Notes: generated by a model not told the origin, from the letters alone. Positions 7,977 to 17,047 are shown, counted from the first letter of the stretch. The stretch is DNA of 64,000 nucleotides from JAEVLT01 sp050496765 (GCF_050496765.1 NZ_JBNWEO010000009.1:1-64000), one strand, 5' to 3'. Translations and numbers: made by a program.

Positions 7977-8888
7977 ATGGCACAAGAATTGAAATTATCA
8001 AAAAAAGATCGTATTTCTGTTTGGTGGCGTTCAACTTTCATCCAAGGCTCTTGGAACTACGAACGTATGCAAAACGGCGGTTGGGCATTTTCAATGATTC
8101 CCGCAATCAAAAAATTATATAAAACAAAAGAAGATCGTGCTGATGCACTAAAACGCCACTTAGAATTCTTTAATACCCACCCATATGTAGCTTCACCTGT
8201 TATTGGTGTAACTTTAGCACTTGAAGAAGAACGTGCAAATGGTGCGCCGGTTGACGACACAGCCATCCAAGGGGTCAAAGTCGGTATGATGGGGCCTTTA
8301 GCCGGTATCGGGGATCCTGTTTTCTGGTTCACGGTTAGACCAATCCTTGGTGCGTTAGCGGCTTCTCTTGCTTTGACCGGTAACATCCTCGGGCCGATTC
8401 TTTTCTTCGTTTTATGGAATCTTATCCGTATGGGATTCACGTGGTATACGCAAGAATTTGGTTATAAAGCTGGTTCTAAAATTTCTGATGACTTATCTGG
8501 CGGCTTGCTTCGAGATATTACAAAAGGTGCATCAATCCTTGGTATGTTTATCCTTGGTGCATTAGTAAACCGTTGGGTGTCCGTAAAATTCACGCCAGTT
8601 GTATCTTCAGTTAAACTTTCCAAAGGTGCTTATATTGACTGGAGTAATTTACCTGCTGGAGCGCAAGGGATTAAATCTGCGTTACAACAGCAAGCTGCTG
8701 GTCTTTCATTAGAACCTGTTAAAGTAACGACTTTACAAAACAACTTGGATAGTTTAATTCCTGGTTTAGCTGGATTGTTGATAACGCTTCTTTGCATGTG
8801 GTTGCTTAAGAAGAAAGTTTCTCCAATCGTTATGATTCTTGGGTTGTTCGTGGTTGGTATCGTCTTCCACTTACTAAACTTAATGTAA
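7977..8888 (+). CDS. manZ: PTS mannose-family EIID component
   Basis: 303 residues with the EIID-Man pattern: a cytoplasmic N-terminal half containing STFIQGSWNYERMQNGGWAF and the GPLAGIGDPVFWF motif, then membrane helices at the C-terminus (SLIPGLAGLLITLLCMWLL and the final helix). The partner is EIIC-Man. The ATG follows GGAGG (about 7961-7965). It is the last gene of the man operon; a strong terminator follows at 8930-8976. Such EIIC/EIID pairs are also known bacteriocin receptors in related bacteria. Confidence 0.93.
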   Translation: MAQELKLSKKDRISVWWRSTFIQGSWNYERMQNGGWAFSMIPAIKKLYKTKEDRADALKRHLEFFNTHPYVASPVIGVTLALEEERANGAPVDDTAIQGVKVGMMGPLAGIGDPVFWFTVRPILGALAASLALTGNILGPILFFVLWNLIRMGFTWYTQEFGYKAGSKISDDLSGGLLRDITKGASILGMFILGALVNRWVSVKFTPVVSSVKLSKGAYIDWSNLPAGAQGIKSALQQQAAGLSLEPVKVTTLQNNLDSLIPGLAGLLITLLCMWLLKKKVSPIVMILGLFVVGIVFHLLNLM

Positions 8889-8929
8889 TCAGCTTTTTTT
8901 AAAGATCAAATGTAAGCTGAAAATAGAAC

Positions 8930-8976
8930 AGCACCTCCTGAGATGATAAATCTATCAATTTAAGGAGGTGCTTTTC
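8930..8976 (+). terminator. Rho-independent terminator of the man operon
   Basis: AGCACCTCCT (8930-8939) pairs perfectly with AGGAGGTGCT (8963-8972), followed by T residues. Confidence 0.8.
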
Positions 8977-9036
8977 ATATTCAAAACAACCAGAAACACA
9001 AGTGACAACTAATAACTAAAATTTTAGGAGGCTGCT

Positions 9037-10053
9037 ATGCTGACGATTGGTTATATTGGAAATGGGAAAAGCACTAACAGATATCATTTGCCGTTCGTCC
9101 TGCAAAGAGGGAATATAAAGGTAAAAACAATTTATCAAAGAAATCCTGCGCATGAAAGTTGGGATCGAATTGCAGGAGTCAATTATACTTCTGATTTAAA
9201 TGAACTATTACATGACAACGACATTCAACTCATTGTGATTTGCACAAGACTTGACAGTCATTATGAATACGCAAAATTAGTATTGGAACATAATAAAAAC
9301 TGTTTGGTTGAAAAGCCATTTATGGAAACGTCAGAACAGGCAAAAGAACTATTTGCAATGGCAAGAGAGAAAGGATTAATTGTTCAGGCGTATCAAAACA
9401 GGCGTTTTGATAGTGATTTTTTAACCGTTCAAAAAGTCATTGAAGAAGGGAAAATAGGAGACTTGCTGGAAGTGGAGATGCATTTTGACTATTATCGTCC
9501 CGAAGTACCAGAGTCTGTTCATTCTTTTGATCCTGTTTCGTCCTTTTTATATGGACATGGCTGTCATACACTTGATCAGGTTATCAGCTATTTTGGGAAA
9601 CCGGATCATATCCATTACGATGTAAGGCAATTATTAGGGCAAGGAAGAATGAATGATTTTTTTGATTTGGATTTATATTACGGTCAAGTAAAAGTCTCTG
9701 TTAAATCAAGTTATTTTAGACTTAAAGAAAGACCAAGCTTCGTCATTTATGGCAAAAAGGGATGCTTTGTAAAAGAAACCAAAGATCGGCAGGAAGAACA
9801 TTTAAAGTTATTTTACATGCCGGATAACAAAGATTTTGGTGTCGATACATTACAACAGTATGGTGTACTGACCTATATGGACGAAGAAGGTACAATCCAC
9901 GAAGAAAAAGTGAAATCCGTTAATGGCGATTATGGAAGAGTATATGATGATTTATATGACGCCATCATCAATGGTAAAGATAAGACCATAACAGACGAAC
10001 AGACACTGCTGCAAATGGAAATATTAGAAACTGGAGTTAAAAACTTAAAGTAA
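9037..10053 (+). CDS. Gfo/Idh/MocA-family oxidoreductase
   Basis: 338 residues. The N-terminal Rossmann domain (about 1-120) opens with LTIGYIGNGKSTNRYHLPF, where a GxGxxx-type nucleotide-binding loop is slightly altered (GNGKS). The EKP motif of the family is present (NCLVEKPFMETSEQAKELF). The C-terminal alpha/beta domain runs from about 125. The family oxidises or reduces sugars and cyclitols with NAD(P); the substrate here is unknown. A single gene behind AGGAGG, between the man operon terminator and the sigma-54 activator, so it may relate to sugar use. Confidence 0.85.
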   Translation: MLTIGYIGNGKSTNRYHLPFVLQRGNIKVKTIYQRNPAHESWDRIAGVNYTSDLNELLHDNDIQLIVICTRLDSHYEYAKLVLEHNKNCLVEKPFMETSEQAKELFAMAREKGLIVQAYQNRRFDSDFLTVQKVIEEGKIGDLLEVEMHFDYYRPEVPESVHSFDPVSSFLYGHGCHTLDQVISYFGKPDHIHYDVRQLLGQGRMNDFFDLDLYYGQVKVSVKSSYFRLKERPSFVIYGKKGCFVKETKDRQEEHLKLFYMPDNKDFGVDTLQQYGVLTYMDEEGTIHEEKVKSVNGDYGRVYDDLYDAIINGKDKTITDEQTLLQMEILETGVKNLK

Positions 10054-10102
10054 AATGAACGGCTGATTCTGTTGCGAGGTTACTTCATTTAAAATCAAAA
10101 AC

Positions 10103-10187
10103 CTCGATTTACCGCGTATTATTATCAAAATAGATAATTTTTTAAATCGAGAATGCCTTCCGTTTGTTTGATGGGAGGTCTTTTTTT
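10103..10187 (+). terminator. Terminator region after the Gfo/Idh gene
   Basis: CTCGATTTA (10103-10111) pairs with TAAATCGAG (10143-10151). A second stem, GCCTTCC (10155-10161) with GGGAGGT (10173-10179), is followed by seven T. The second is the likely terminator. Confidence 0.55.
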
Positions 10188-10310
10188 GCGTAAAAATCAA
10201 GAAACTGAAATATTCCAATTTAAATGTAATTGAAAAATTTATAAATTTCAAAAAGTTATTGTACAATTTAATAAAAAGGATGATTTGTTTAAAGGAGTGG
10301 TTGAAATAGG

Positions 10311-12119
10311 ATGCAAGTAGATGATTTGAAAACGAAAGATCAAAAAAGTCGCGAGTTGGTTTCGAATTGGATGACCGCTAATCCCTTTACTGTTCAGCCG
10401 CAGCAAACAGTAAGAGAAGCGATTGCAATCATCCAAGCTTACCGAATTGGCTATCTGCCTGTGGTTGATGAAGAGAATCGTGTGCAGGGTTTGCTAACGA
10501 CAGCACGGTTGGTCACGTCTCTATTGGAAGGAGCTGCCCCTGATTGGTTTGTTGCAAACGTGATGAAGCAGCCAGTCGTTACAATTGGCGAAAATGAATA
10601 TATCGAAAAAGCGAGCAAAATTCCGGTGGGATGTTTGCCGGTATTGAACGAAACCGGGAAATTAGCTGGGATTCTGACAAAAACCGATATTCTGAATTCG
10701 TATAAATTTCAGTTAGAAAAAATGAAAGAGTCCCTTCATTCGGCAGAAATTTTGAACACAATTTTGGAATCGGCCTATGAAGGAATTGTTGTTACAAATG
10801 AAAACGCTATCATAATTGAGATTAATGATGCATACTGTCGGATTGTTGGAAAACAGCGGGATGAAGTAATTGGTACACCCGTTACGGAAATTATCGAAAA
10901 TACACGGTTGCATATCGTACTGCAAACAGGGGTTGCAGAAAAAGGATATATTCAGCGGATCCATGGTCATGATATGGTTGTTCACCGGATTCCGATTTGG
11001 AAAGATGGAAGAGTGATTGGGGCAATCGGAATGCTTATTTTTGAAGGTGTTAAAGATCTTTATTCGATTCTCGAGCGGTCGCAAGTATTGTCACGGCAAC
11101 GAACGGAAGACAATCAGGCTGCTAAACGAAAAGATGCAATCACAAGTAGTATCGATCAAATTTTAGGACAAAGCGAGGAAATTGAGCGGGTGAAACGAAT
11201 GGCCCGCAAAGCGGCAAGAACGCCTTCAACTGTCCTGATTACAGGGGAAAGTGGGACAGGGAAGGAAATGTTTGCAAAAGCGATCCACGAATTAAGCACC
11301 TATTCGAAAGGCGAGTTTATCAGCGTGAATTGTGCGGCAATTCCGGAGCATCTCCTTGAAGCCGAATTGTTTGGCTATGAAGACGGTGCTTTCACAGGGG
11401 CGAAAAAAGGCGGAAAACCCGGGAAATTTGAACTTGCTCATAAAGGGACAATTTTCCTCGATGAAATTGGTGATATGCCGCCACTGATGCAGTCAAAAAT
11501 CCTTCGCGTCCTCCAAGAAAAAGAAGTAGAGCGGGTAGGCGGGGTCGTAAAGCATTTTGTCGACGTGCGAATTATTGCAGCGACCAATCGCAGTTTGGAA
11601 TCGATGGTACAAGATGGAACGTTTCGTGAAGATCTCTATTATCGGTTAAATATTATCCGCTTGCAGATACCACCGCTAAGAGAACGTCGAAAAGATATTC
11701 CAATGCTGTTACAGCACCATCTTTTTCAAATTTGCAAAAAATTTACGATTGAACCAAAAACACTTTCCGATGGAGCTTTAGCAATGTTAAGGAACTACAG
11801 TTGGCCGGGAAATGTGAGAGAGCTTCAGAATACGGTTGAAATGCTTGTCAGTCTGGCGGAGTCAAACGTTATTCTTGCAGATGAACTATCAGAAAAATTC
11901 ACCAAAAATGTTTATGTGAATGATTCCTTATCACCGAAAAAAGCAAGGATGAAAGATGCTGTTTTAGAAAAAGAAAAAGAACTGATTATAAAAACACTTC
12001 TTGAAACGAGCGGAAATAAAGCTGCAGCGGCAAGAAAACTTGGAATTCGCCGGTCGACGCTTTATGAAAAATTAAAAAAACACGGAATTGCGAATGACTG
12101 TCCAATAAAACAGACATAA
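10311..12119 (+). CDS. Sigma-54-dependent transcriptional activator with CBS pair, PAS, AAA+ and Fis HTH
   Basis: 602 residues in this order: CBS domain pair (about 18-130, with NWMTANPFTVQP and the shorter second repeat), PAS domain (about 140-245, YEGIVVTNENAIIIEINDAY), AAA+ domain (about 275-515) with Walker A GESGTGKE, the sigma-54 contact motif GAFTGA and Walker B GTIFLDEIGDM, and a C-terminal Fis-type HTH (NKAAAARKLGIRRSTLYEKL). CBS pairs often sense adenine nucleotides; PAS may bind a ligand. It should activate the sigma-54 (SigL) promoter found 70 bp downstream of its stop, which drives the alcohol and semialdehyde dehydrogenase genes. The specific signal is unknown. Confidence 0.93.
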   Translation: MQVDDLKTKDQKSRELVSNWMTANPFTVQPQQTVREAIAIIQAYRIGYLPVVDEENRVQGLLTTARLVTSLLEGAAPDWFVANVMKQPVVTIGENEYIEKASKIPVGCLPVLNETGKLAGILTKTDILNSYKFQLEKMKESLHSAEILNTILESAYEGIVVTNENAIIIEINDAYCRIVGKQRDEVIGTPVTEIIENTRLHIVLQTGVAEKGYIQRIHGHDMVVHRIPIWKDGRVIGAIGMLIFEGVKDLYSILERSQVLSRQRTEDNQAAKRKDAITSSIDQILGQSEEIERVKRMARKAARTPSTVLITGESGTGKEMFAKAIHELSTYSKGEFISVNCAAIPEHLLEAELFGYEDGAFTGAKKGGKPGKFELAHKGTIFLDEIGDMPPLMQSKILRVLQEKEVERVGGVVKHFVDVRIIAATNRSLESMVQDGTFREDLYYRLNIIRLQIPPLRERRKDIPMLLQHHLFQICKKFTIEPKTLSDGALAMLRNYSWPGNVRELQNTVEMLVSLAESNVILADELSEKFTKNVYVNDSLSPKKARMKDAVLEKEKELIIKTLLETSGNKAAAARKLGIRRSTLYEKLKKHGIANDCPIKQT

Positions 12120-12150
12120 TCCGTACACAAGTGTCTATTTTTACGGACAC
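12112..12150 (+). promoter_or_regulatory. Possible upstream activating sequence for the sigma-54 activator
   Basis: Nested inverted repeats: AGACA (12112-12116) with TGTCT (12132-12136), TCCGT (12120-12124) with ACGGA (12143-12147), and GTGTC (12131-12135) with GACAC (12146-12150). They lie 40-75 bp upstream of the -24 element, rather close for an enhancer, and could instead end the activator transcript. There is no strong T-run. Confidence 0.4.
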
Positions 12151-12188
12151 CCCCCTACCAAAACCACAGCAACAGCTTTTTTGAAAAT

Positions 12189-12204
12189 TGGCACAAATCT
12201 TGCA
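12189..12204 (+). promoter_or_regulatory. Sigma-54 (SigL) -24/-12 promoter
   Basis: TGGCAC-AAATC-TTGCA matches the sigma-54 consensus TGGCACNNNNNTTGCW exactly, with the GG and GC pairs separated by 10 bases. It lies 34 bp upstream of the alcohol dehydrogenase ATG and directly after a sigma-54 activator gene. This context also excludes translation starts further upstream. Confidence 0.93.
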
Positions 12205-12237
12205 TTAATAAAAGGGAACACAAAGGAGGGGGATAAA

Positions 12238-13443
12238 ATGAAAGGGTTTTCAGAATTTCGGATGCCAAAAGCCGTTTTTTACGGGAATCATGCTTTATCA
12301 AAATTAGGAGAGCAAGCCGCATTGCTTGGGAAAAAAGCACTTCTTATCAGTGACCGGATCATGGAGAAGATTGGGAACCTCGAAAAATGCCAGAACTATC
12401 TAGAAGAAGCAGGCGTATCTTATGCAAATTATAATGAGGTAAACACCGAACCGACCGATGTCCATGTTGCAGAAGCTTTAACAATTTTTCAAAAACAACA
12501 ATGCGATCTTATTGTTGCGATCGGGGGAGGCAGCTGCCTGGATGTTGCCAAGGCTGTTGCTGTTGTTTCCACAAATGGCGGTTATATTGGTGATTATATG
12601 GGTGGAAAAAAACCTATAAAAGAGAATCCGATTCCATTTATTACAATTCCGACAACCGCGGGAACAGGATCTGAAGTCACGAGTGTAACCGTGATTGCCA
12701 ATACAAAAGAAGACATTAAAATGATGATCAAACATCCGGCCTTTATCCCAACGGTGGCCATTGTTGATCCAATTTTAACGTACTCTGCACCGCCAAGTGT
12801 TACCGCAGCTACAGGAGTTGATGCGCTATGTCACGCCCTCGAAGCGTATATTTCACGGGTTTCTCAGCCATTGACGGATCATCTGGCTCTTTCCGCAATC
12901 GAAATGATCATGACCCATCTTCGTACAGCCTACATAAACGGTGCTGACAGCGAAGCAAGAGAAAAGATGGCTCTGGCCTCCATGCAGGCGGGACTGGCGT
13001 TTACGAATGCGTCTGTGACCCTTGTCCACGGAATGTCCCGTCCAATTGGCGCCTTGTTTCATGTTCCGCATGGCATTTCAAATGCAATGCTGCTCCCGCC
13101 AATTCTTGAATTTACAAAAGAGAGTGCAGTTGAGCGGCTTGCAGCAATTGGGCGAATCCTTCGTCCAGATTTGAAAGCGCTTCAAAACAAGGAGATTGCC
13201 AATGTCGTAGTAAATGAGATTAAAAAACTTTGCAATGATTTAAACATCCCGAATATGAAAACGTATGGAATTGATCAAGATCAATTTGATCAAGTTGTCG
13301 AGAAAATGGCTGCAGATGCCATAGCAAGCGGAAGTCCGGGCAACAATCCGCGTATACCAAGCCATGAAGAAATTGTTGAGCTGTACCATGTTTGTTATGA
13401 CTATGATTTTACGGTCAGCGAACCAGAAGTGTCGGCGAAATAA
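12238..13443 (+). CDS. Iron-containing alcohol dehydrogenase
   Basis: 401 residues, group III Fe-ADH. Visible motifs are the NAD-binding GGGSCLDVAKAVAV (after IVAIGGG), TIPTTAGTGSEVTSV, and the metal-binding region with ATGVDALCHALEAY and VTLVHGMSRPIGALFHVPHG, which carries the expected Asp and His ligands. It oxidises or reduces an alcohol/aldehyde or hydroxy acid/semialdehyde pair with NAD(P). It starts at ATG 12238 after AAGGAGGGGG, just downstream of the sigma-54 promoter. With the methylmalonate-semialdehyde dehydrogenase next, a plausible pathway is hydroxyacid to semialdehyde to acyl-CoA, for example a 3-hydroxy acid; this is inference. Confidence 0.92.
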   Translation: MKGFSEFRMPKAVFYGNHALSKLGEQAALLGKKALLISDRIMEKIGNLEKCQNYLEEAGVSYANYNEVNTEPTDVHVAEALTIFQKQQCDLIVAIGGGSCLDVAKAVAVVSTNGGYIGDYMGGKKPIKENPIPFITIPTTAGTGSEVTSVTVIANTKEDIKMMIKHPAFIPTVAIVDPILTYSAPPSVTAATGVDALCHALEAYISRVSQPLTDHLALSAIEMIMTHLRTAYINGADSEAREKMALASMQAGLAFTNASVTLVHGMSRPIGALFHVPHGISNAMLLPPILEFTKESAVERLAAIGRILRPDLKALQNKEIANVVVNEIKKLCNDLNIPNMKTYGIDQDQFDQVVEKMAADAIASGSPGNNPRIPSHEEIVELYHVCYDYDFTVSEPEVSAK

Positions 13444-13457
13444 TCGTTAAAAAATTT

Positions 13458-13568
13458 AAGTAGAGTTCATCGAAGCCGTTTCTGTTTAGTGAAGAGAACA
13501 GAGGATAAACGGAAATGGAAAATGAGTGAAGTAGAGTGGATCGAAATCATTTCTGCTTAGTGAAGAGA
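13458..13568 (+). repeat. Imperfect direct repeat in the adh-mmsA spacer
   Basis: About 40 bp beginning AAGTAGAG and ending TTAGTGAAGAGA occurs at 13458-13497 and again at 13529-13568, offset 71 bp. The second copy carries the GAGAGGGG ribosome-binding site of the next gene. It looks like a local duplication of the leader. Confidence 0.7.
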
Positions 13569-13581
13569 GGGGAATATAGCA

Positions 13582-15042
13582 ATGTCAATCATAACGGAAA
13601 CGAAAACACTAAAAAACTTTATCGGAGGACAGTGGGTTGAATCGTTGTCAGGTAAAACAGAGGTTGTTCCGAACCCGGCTACAGGCGAAATCCTTGCCCA
13701 TGTCCCAATCTCCAATCGCGAAGACTTAGATAAGGCTGTGGCGGCAGCGAAAGAGGCTTTTACAACCTGGAGTAAAGTTGCTGTTCCAAGACGTGCCCGT
13801 ATTTTGTTTCGCTATCAGCAATTGCTTGTTGAACACTGGGAAGAGCTTGCAAAATTGGTCACAGTGGAGAACGGCAAAAATTTTGAAGAAGCATACGGAG
13901 AAGTTCAGCGCGGGATCGAGTGCGTTGAGTTTGCCGCGGGGGCGCCAACGTTAATGATGGGCACACAGCTTCCGGATATTGCCACTTCCATCGAATCAGG
14001 AATGTATCGCTATCCAATTGGTGTTGTCGGCGGGATTACACCATTTAACTTCCCGATGATGGTCCCGGCCTGGATGTTCCCGCTTGCGATTGCATGCGGA
14101 AATACATTTATTTTAAAACCTTCTGAACGGACGCCAATGCTTGCGAATCGCTTGGCCGAGTTATTTAAAGAAGCAGGGCTGCCGGACGGGGTATTGAACA
14201 TTGTCCATGGCGCTCACGAAGTGGTGAACGGAATTCTTGAACATGAAGATATAAAAGCTGTTTCGTTTGTCGGTTCGCAGCCTGTTGCTGAGTATGTTTA
14301 TAAGACGGCTGCAGCCAATGGCAAGCGTGTCCAGGCGCTGGCCGGTGCAAAAAATCATACGATTGTTCTGCCGGATGCCGACCTTGATGCGGCGGTATCT
14401 AATATTATGGGGGCGGCTTTTGGTTCTGCAGGGGAACGCTGTATGGCGTGTTCAGTTGTTGTGGCTGTTGGTGATATTGCAGACAAATTGGTTGAACGCC
14501 TTGCAAAGGCTTCGGATGATTTGACAATTGGAAATGGTCTTGAAAAAGGCGTTTTCTTAGGGCCGGTGATCCGCAAGTCTCATAAAGAACGAACCATCCG
14601 ATACATTGAAAGCGGAGAAGAAGAAGGGGCAAAATTGATTCGCGATGGCCGCAATGATCCGGAAACAGCCGAACAAGGGTATTTTGTTGGGCCAACCATT
14701 TTTGACAATGTCACGACCGACATGAAAATTTGGAAAGATGAAATTTTTGCACCGGTTCTATCGGTTATTCGCGCGGATAGTTTAACCGAAGCGATTGAAA
14801 TTGCCAATAAGTCCGATTTTGCAAATGGCGCATGCCTGTTTACAGATAGTGCAAAAGCAATTAAACAATTCCGTGATGAAATCGATGCAGGCATGCTTGG
14901 CGTTAATTTGGGTGTACCAGCACCAATGGCGTTTTTCCCATTCTCGGGTTATAAAAAATCGTTCTATGGTGATTTGCATGCAAATGGCCGAGACGGTGTT
15001 GAATTTTATACTCGTAAAAAAATGCTGACGGCGCGCCATTAA
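13582..15042 (+). CDS. mmsA: CoA-acylating methylmalonate-semialdehyde dehydrogenase
   Basis: 486 residues, aldehyde dehydrogenase family, close to IolA/MmsA. Signatures are GGITPFNFPMMVPAWMFP, the catalytic-Cys block FGSAGERCMACSVVV, and the C-terminal FPFSGYKKSFYGDLHANGRD, which is characteristic of MMSDH rather than ordinary ALDHs. It converts malonate or methylmalonate semialdehyde with CoA and NAD to acetyl-CoA or propionyl-CoA plus CO2. The ATG follows GAGAGGGG. It lies in the sigma-54 module between the Fe-ADH and an MHS transporter. No myo-inositol or valine genes adjoin it, so a dedicated hydroxyacid or diol pathway seems likely. Confidence 0.9.
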   Translation: MSIITETKTLKNFIGGQWVESLSGKTEVVPNPATGEILAHVPISNREDLDKAVAAAKEAFTTWSKVAVPRRARILFRYQQLLVEHWEELAKLVTVENGKNFEEAYGEVQRGIECVEFAAGAPTLMMGTQLPDIATSIESGMYRYPIGVVGGITPFNFPMMVPAWMFPLAIACGNTFILKPSERTPMLANRLAELFKEAGLPDGVLNIVHGAHEVVNGILEHEDIKAVSFVGSQPVAEYVYKTAAANGKRVQALAGAKNHTIVLPDADLDAAVSNIMGAAFGSAGERCMACSVVVAVGDIADKLVERLAKASDDLTIGNGLEKGVFLGPVIRKSHKERTIRYIESGEEEGAKLIRDGRNDPETAEQGYFVGPTIFDNVTTDMKIWKDEIFAPVLSVIRADSLTEAIEIANKSDFANGACLFTDSAKAIKQFRDEIDAGMLGVNLGVPAPMAFFPFSGYKKSFYGDLHANGRDGVEFYTRKKMLTARH

Positions 15043-15123
15043 AAAGGGAGGCAGCATGATGGAACATTGATTGTGCTGCCGTTCTTTTGCTGCATTGTTT
15101 TAAAAACAAAGTGGAGGGGTTTT

Positions 15124-16422
15124 ATGTCAACCATGTCGGGTGAGCAAAAAAAGATACCAATAAAAGCAATTTTAGGTGGAATCGGCGGAAGTGTCCTTGA
15201 ATGGTATGATTTCTTTTTATACGGAACAGCAGCATCATTAGTTTTCCCACATCTATTTTTCCCCAACATGAGCAACTTTGCCGGACTTTTACTTTCGTAC
15301 ACAACTTTTGCCACTGCTTTCTTATCAAGACCTTTCGGATCGATGATTTTTGCGAGAATAGGCGACCGTGTCGGCAGAAAAACAACGTTGGTTATCACTA
15401 CTTTGATGATGGGGATCGGTACGGCTTTAATGGGGGTTTTGCCAGGATTTCAGTCGATAGGGTATTGGGCTCCGATTCTGTTGACATTTTTACGGCTGAT
15501 TCAAGGAATCGCTCTTGGCGGTGAGTGGGGAGGGGGAATGCTGTTAGTCACAGAAAGTGCTCCGGAACATAAAAGAGGTTTTTATGGAAGCCTTCCGCAA
15601 ATGGGGTTGCCAATTGGATTGCTGTTAGGCGGAATTGCTTTTCAACTCGTGAACCCGAATAGTCCTGGTTTCTTAACGTTCGGATGGAGAATTCCGTTTC
15701 TTTTTACGATAGTGCTCGTTGCCATTGTATTATTTTTCACGCGCGGTCTTGAGGATTCCGAGGAATTTACAGAAACCAAAAATGCTGAAAACCTTTCGGA
15801 GGCACCATTAAAAGAAGTGTTTACCCTTCATTGGCGGCCGCTTCTGAAAGTCATTGGCACGAGGATTGCAGAAAATGCCTCGTATTATGTTTTAACAACT
15901 TATATGCTGACATATGTTACAACCGTGCTCGGATATTCCAAAGGTTCAGCGATTAACGCAACAAATATTGCGGCGTTCATTACCATATTTACAATACCGT
16001 TTATTGGTTATTTGTCTGACAAGATTGGCAAACGGGTTATTTATATTTTTGGATCATTTGGTCTTGCTGTCTTTGCGTTTCCTTATTATTATTTCATGGG
16101 ATCATCCCAAACTGGAATGCTTGTGATGGTGACGATTAGCCTTGCTGTTGTATGGGGAGCGATGTATGCCGTTCAGGGCGGTTTGTATTCGGGAATGTTC
16201 CCTACAGAGGTGCGCTATACAGGCATGTCGTTTGGCTACCAAACGGCCGGGATAATAGCTGGCGGTCCTGCTCCATTTATTGCCGCCTTTTTAACCCATC
16301 AGTTTAACAGTTTTATCCCAATTGCTTTGTACTTGGTCGTTATTGGGGTTGTTTCCGGGATCTCTGCAATTTTAATGAAAAAAGAAGAACGTGCGAAGGC
16401 GGTTTCCCAAGCTGCATCGTAA
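15124..16422 (+). CDS. MFS transporter, metabolite:H+ symporter (MHS) family
   Basis: 432 residues with about 12 membrane helices. The MHS-type N-terminus GGSVLEWYDFFLYGTAAS is followed by the loop 2-3 motif GDRVGRKTT and RLIQGIALGGEWGG, as in ProP/ShiA-like proteins. The ATG at 15124 follows GGAGGGG; reading further upstream would cross the spacer without a ribosome-binding site. It is the last gene of the sigma-54 module, with a strong terminator after it. It probably imports the organic acid degraded by the two dehydrogenases. Confidence 0.9.
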   Translation: MSTMSGEQKKIPIKAILGGIGGSVLEWYDFFLYGTAASLVFPHLFFPNMSNFAGLLLSYTTFATAFLSRPFGSMIFARIGDRVGRKTTLVITTLMMGIGTALMGVLPGFQSIGYWAPILLTFLRLIQGIALGGEWGGGMLLVTESAPEHKRGFYGSLPQMGLPIGLLLGGIAFQLVNPNSPGFLTFGWRIPFLFTIVLVAIVLFFTRGLEDSEEFTETKNAENLSEAPLKEVFTLHWRPLLKVIGTRIAENASYYVLTTYMLTYVTTVLGYSKGSAINATNIAAFITIFTIPFIGYLSDKIGKRVIYIFGSFGLAVFAFPYYYFMGSSQTGMLVMVTISLAVVWGAMYAVQGGLYSGMFPTEVRYTGMSFGYQTAGIIAGGPAPFIAAFLTHQFNSFIPIALYLVVIGVVSGISAILMKKEERAKAVSQAAS

Positions 16423-16466
16423 AAGTGTTTTCCAAGGTGAAATCATAATCTTTGCAAAATTAAGCA

Positions 16467-16507
16467 AGCCTTCCGCCGGTTTAGTGAACTGGCGGGAGGC
16501 TTTTTTA
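16467..16507 (+). terminator. Rho-independent terminator after the MHS transporter
   Basis: GCCTTCCGCC and GGCGGGAGGC form a strong GC stem around TTTAGTGAACT, followed by six T (16501-16506). Confidence 0.85.
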
Positions 16508-16562
16508 GGTTAGGATCATCCACTGACAGAGATGATCAATTAAAAAACGTATAAAACAGTTA

Positions 16563-16578
16563 AATCATGGTCATGATT
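16563..16578. promoter_or_regulatory. Palindrome upstream of the YndM gene
   Basis: AATCATG-GT-CATGATT has perfect 7-bp arms 19 bp before the ATG. It could be an operator; the binding protein is unknown. Confidence 0.3.
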
Positions 16579-16597
16579 ATACAAGGGAGGTCTGGTT

Positions 16598-17047
16598 ATG
16601 AGACATTTAGGAATATTGCTGGTAAAATTCGTATCATGTTTAATTGCCTTTTCAGTTGGTCTGGATTTGTTTTTTAATGCCGATGTTACAGACATTGTCA
16701 CGTTCAGTTTAGCTGTCACCATTATCTCGTATTTAATCGGTGACCGAATTCTTTTGCCAAGGATTGGGCAAAGTAACGCACTTGTTGCTGATTTTTTCCT
16801 TGTTTACTTAAGTGTGTGGTTATTCGGTTCCGTCCTTTTGCCTGACGGTTATTTGCAAATTGCCTGGGGAAGTATTATTTCTGCGGTGATTCTCACTGGG
16901 GCAGAAGCCTTTGTCCATTGGTTTTTGGTGAATCGCCTGGTTGCCGATCGGGATGAAAGACGGAATCACTATCAAGCGAATCCAAAGCTTGCCTATGGTG
17001 TCGAAATGGCTGAAGAAGTGGATCCACTAGAGAAAAAGAAGGAATAA
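16598..17047 (+). CDS. yndM: YndM-family (DUF2512) membrane protein
   Basis: 149 residues with four predicted membrane helices (LGILLVKFVSCLIAFSVGLD, the IVTFSLAVTIISYLIG region, ADFFLVYLSVWLFGSVLL, and IISAVILTGAEAFVHWFLV) and a charged cytoplasmic C-terminal tail. The pattern matches DUF2512/YndM of Bacillus, for which no firm function is known. The ATG follows GGGAGG. A monocistronic unit with a terminator at 17046-17078 shared with the convergent nuclease gene. Confidence 0.8.
   Translation: MRHLGILLVKFVSCLIAFSVGLDLFFNADVTDIVTFSLAVTIISYLIGDRILLPRIGQSNALVADFFLVYLSVWLFGSVLLPDGYLQIAWGSIISAVILTGAEAFVHWFLVNRLVADRDERRNHYQANPKLAYGVEMAEEVDPLEKKKE

Noticed and set aside
10045..10436. Short minus-strand frames between the Gfo/Idh and sigma-54 activator genes
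   Set aside because: They are AT-rich, overlap the terminators and the activator gene, and have no ribosome-binding site.
12181..12237. A TTG start for the alcohol dehydrogenase at 12181
   Set aside because: This would place the sigma-54 promoter inside the coding sequence; ATG 12238 has AAGGAGGGGG.
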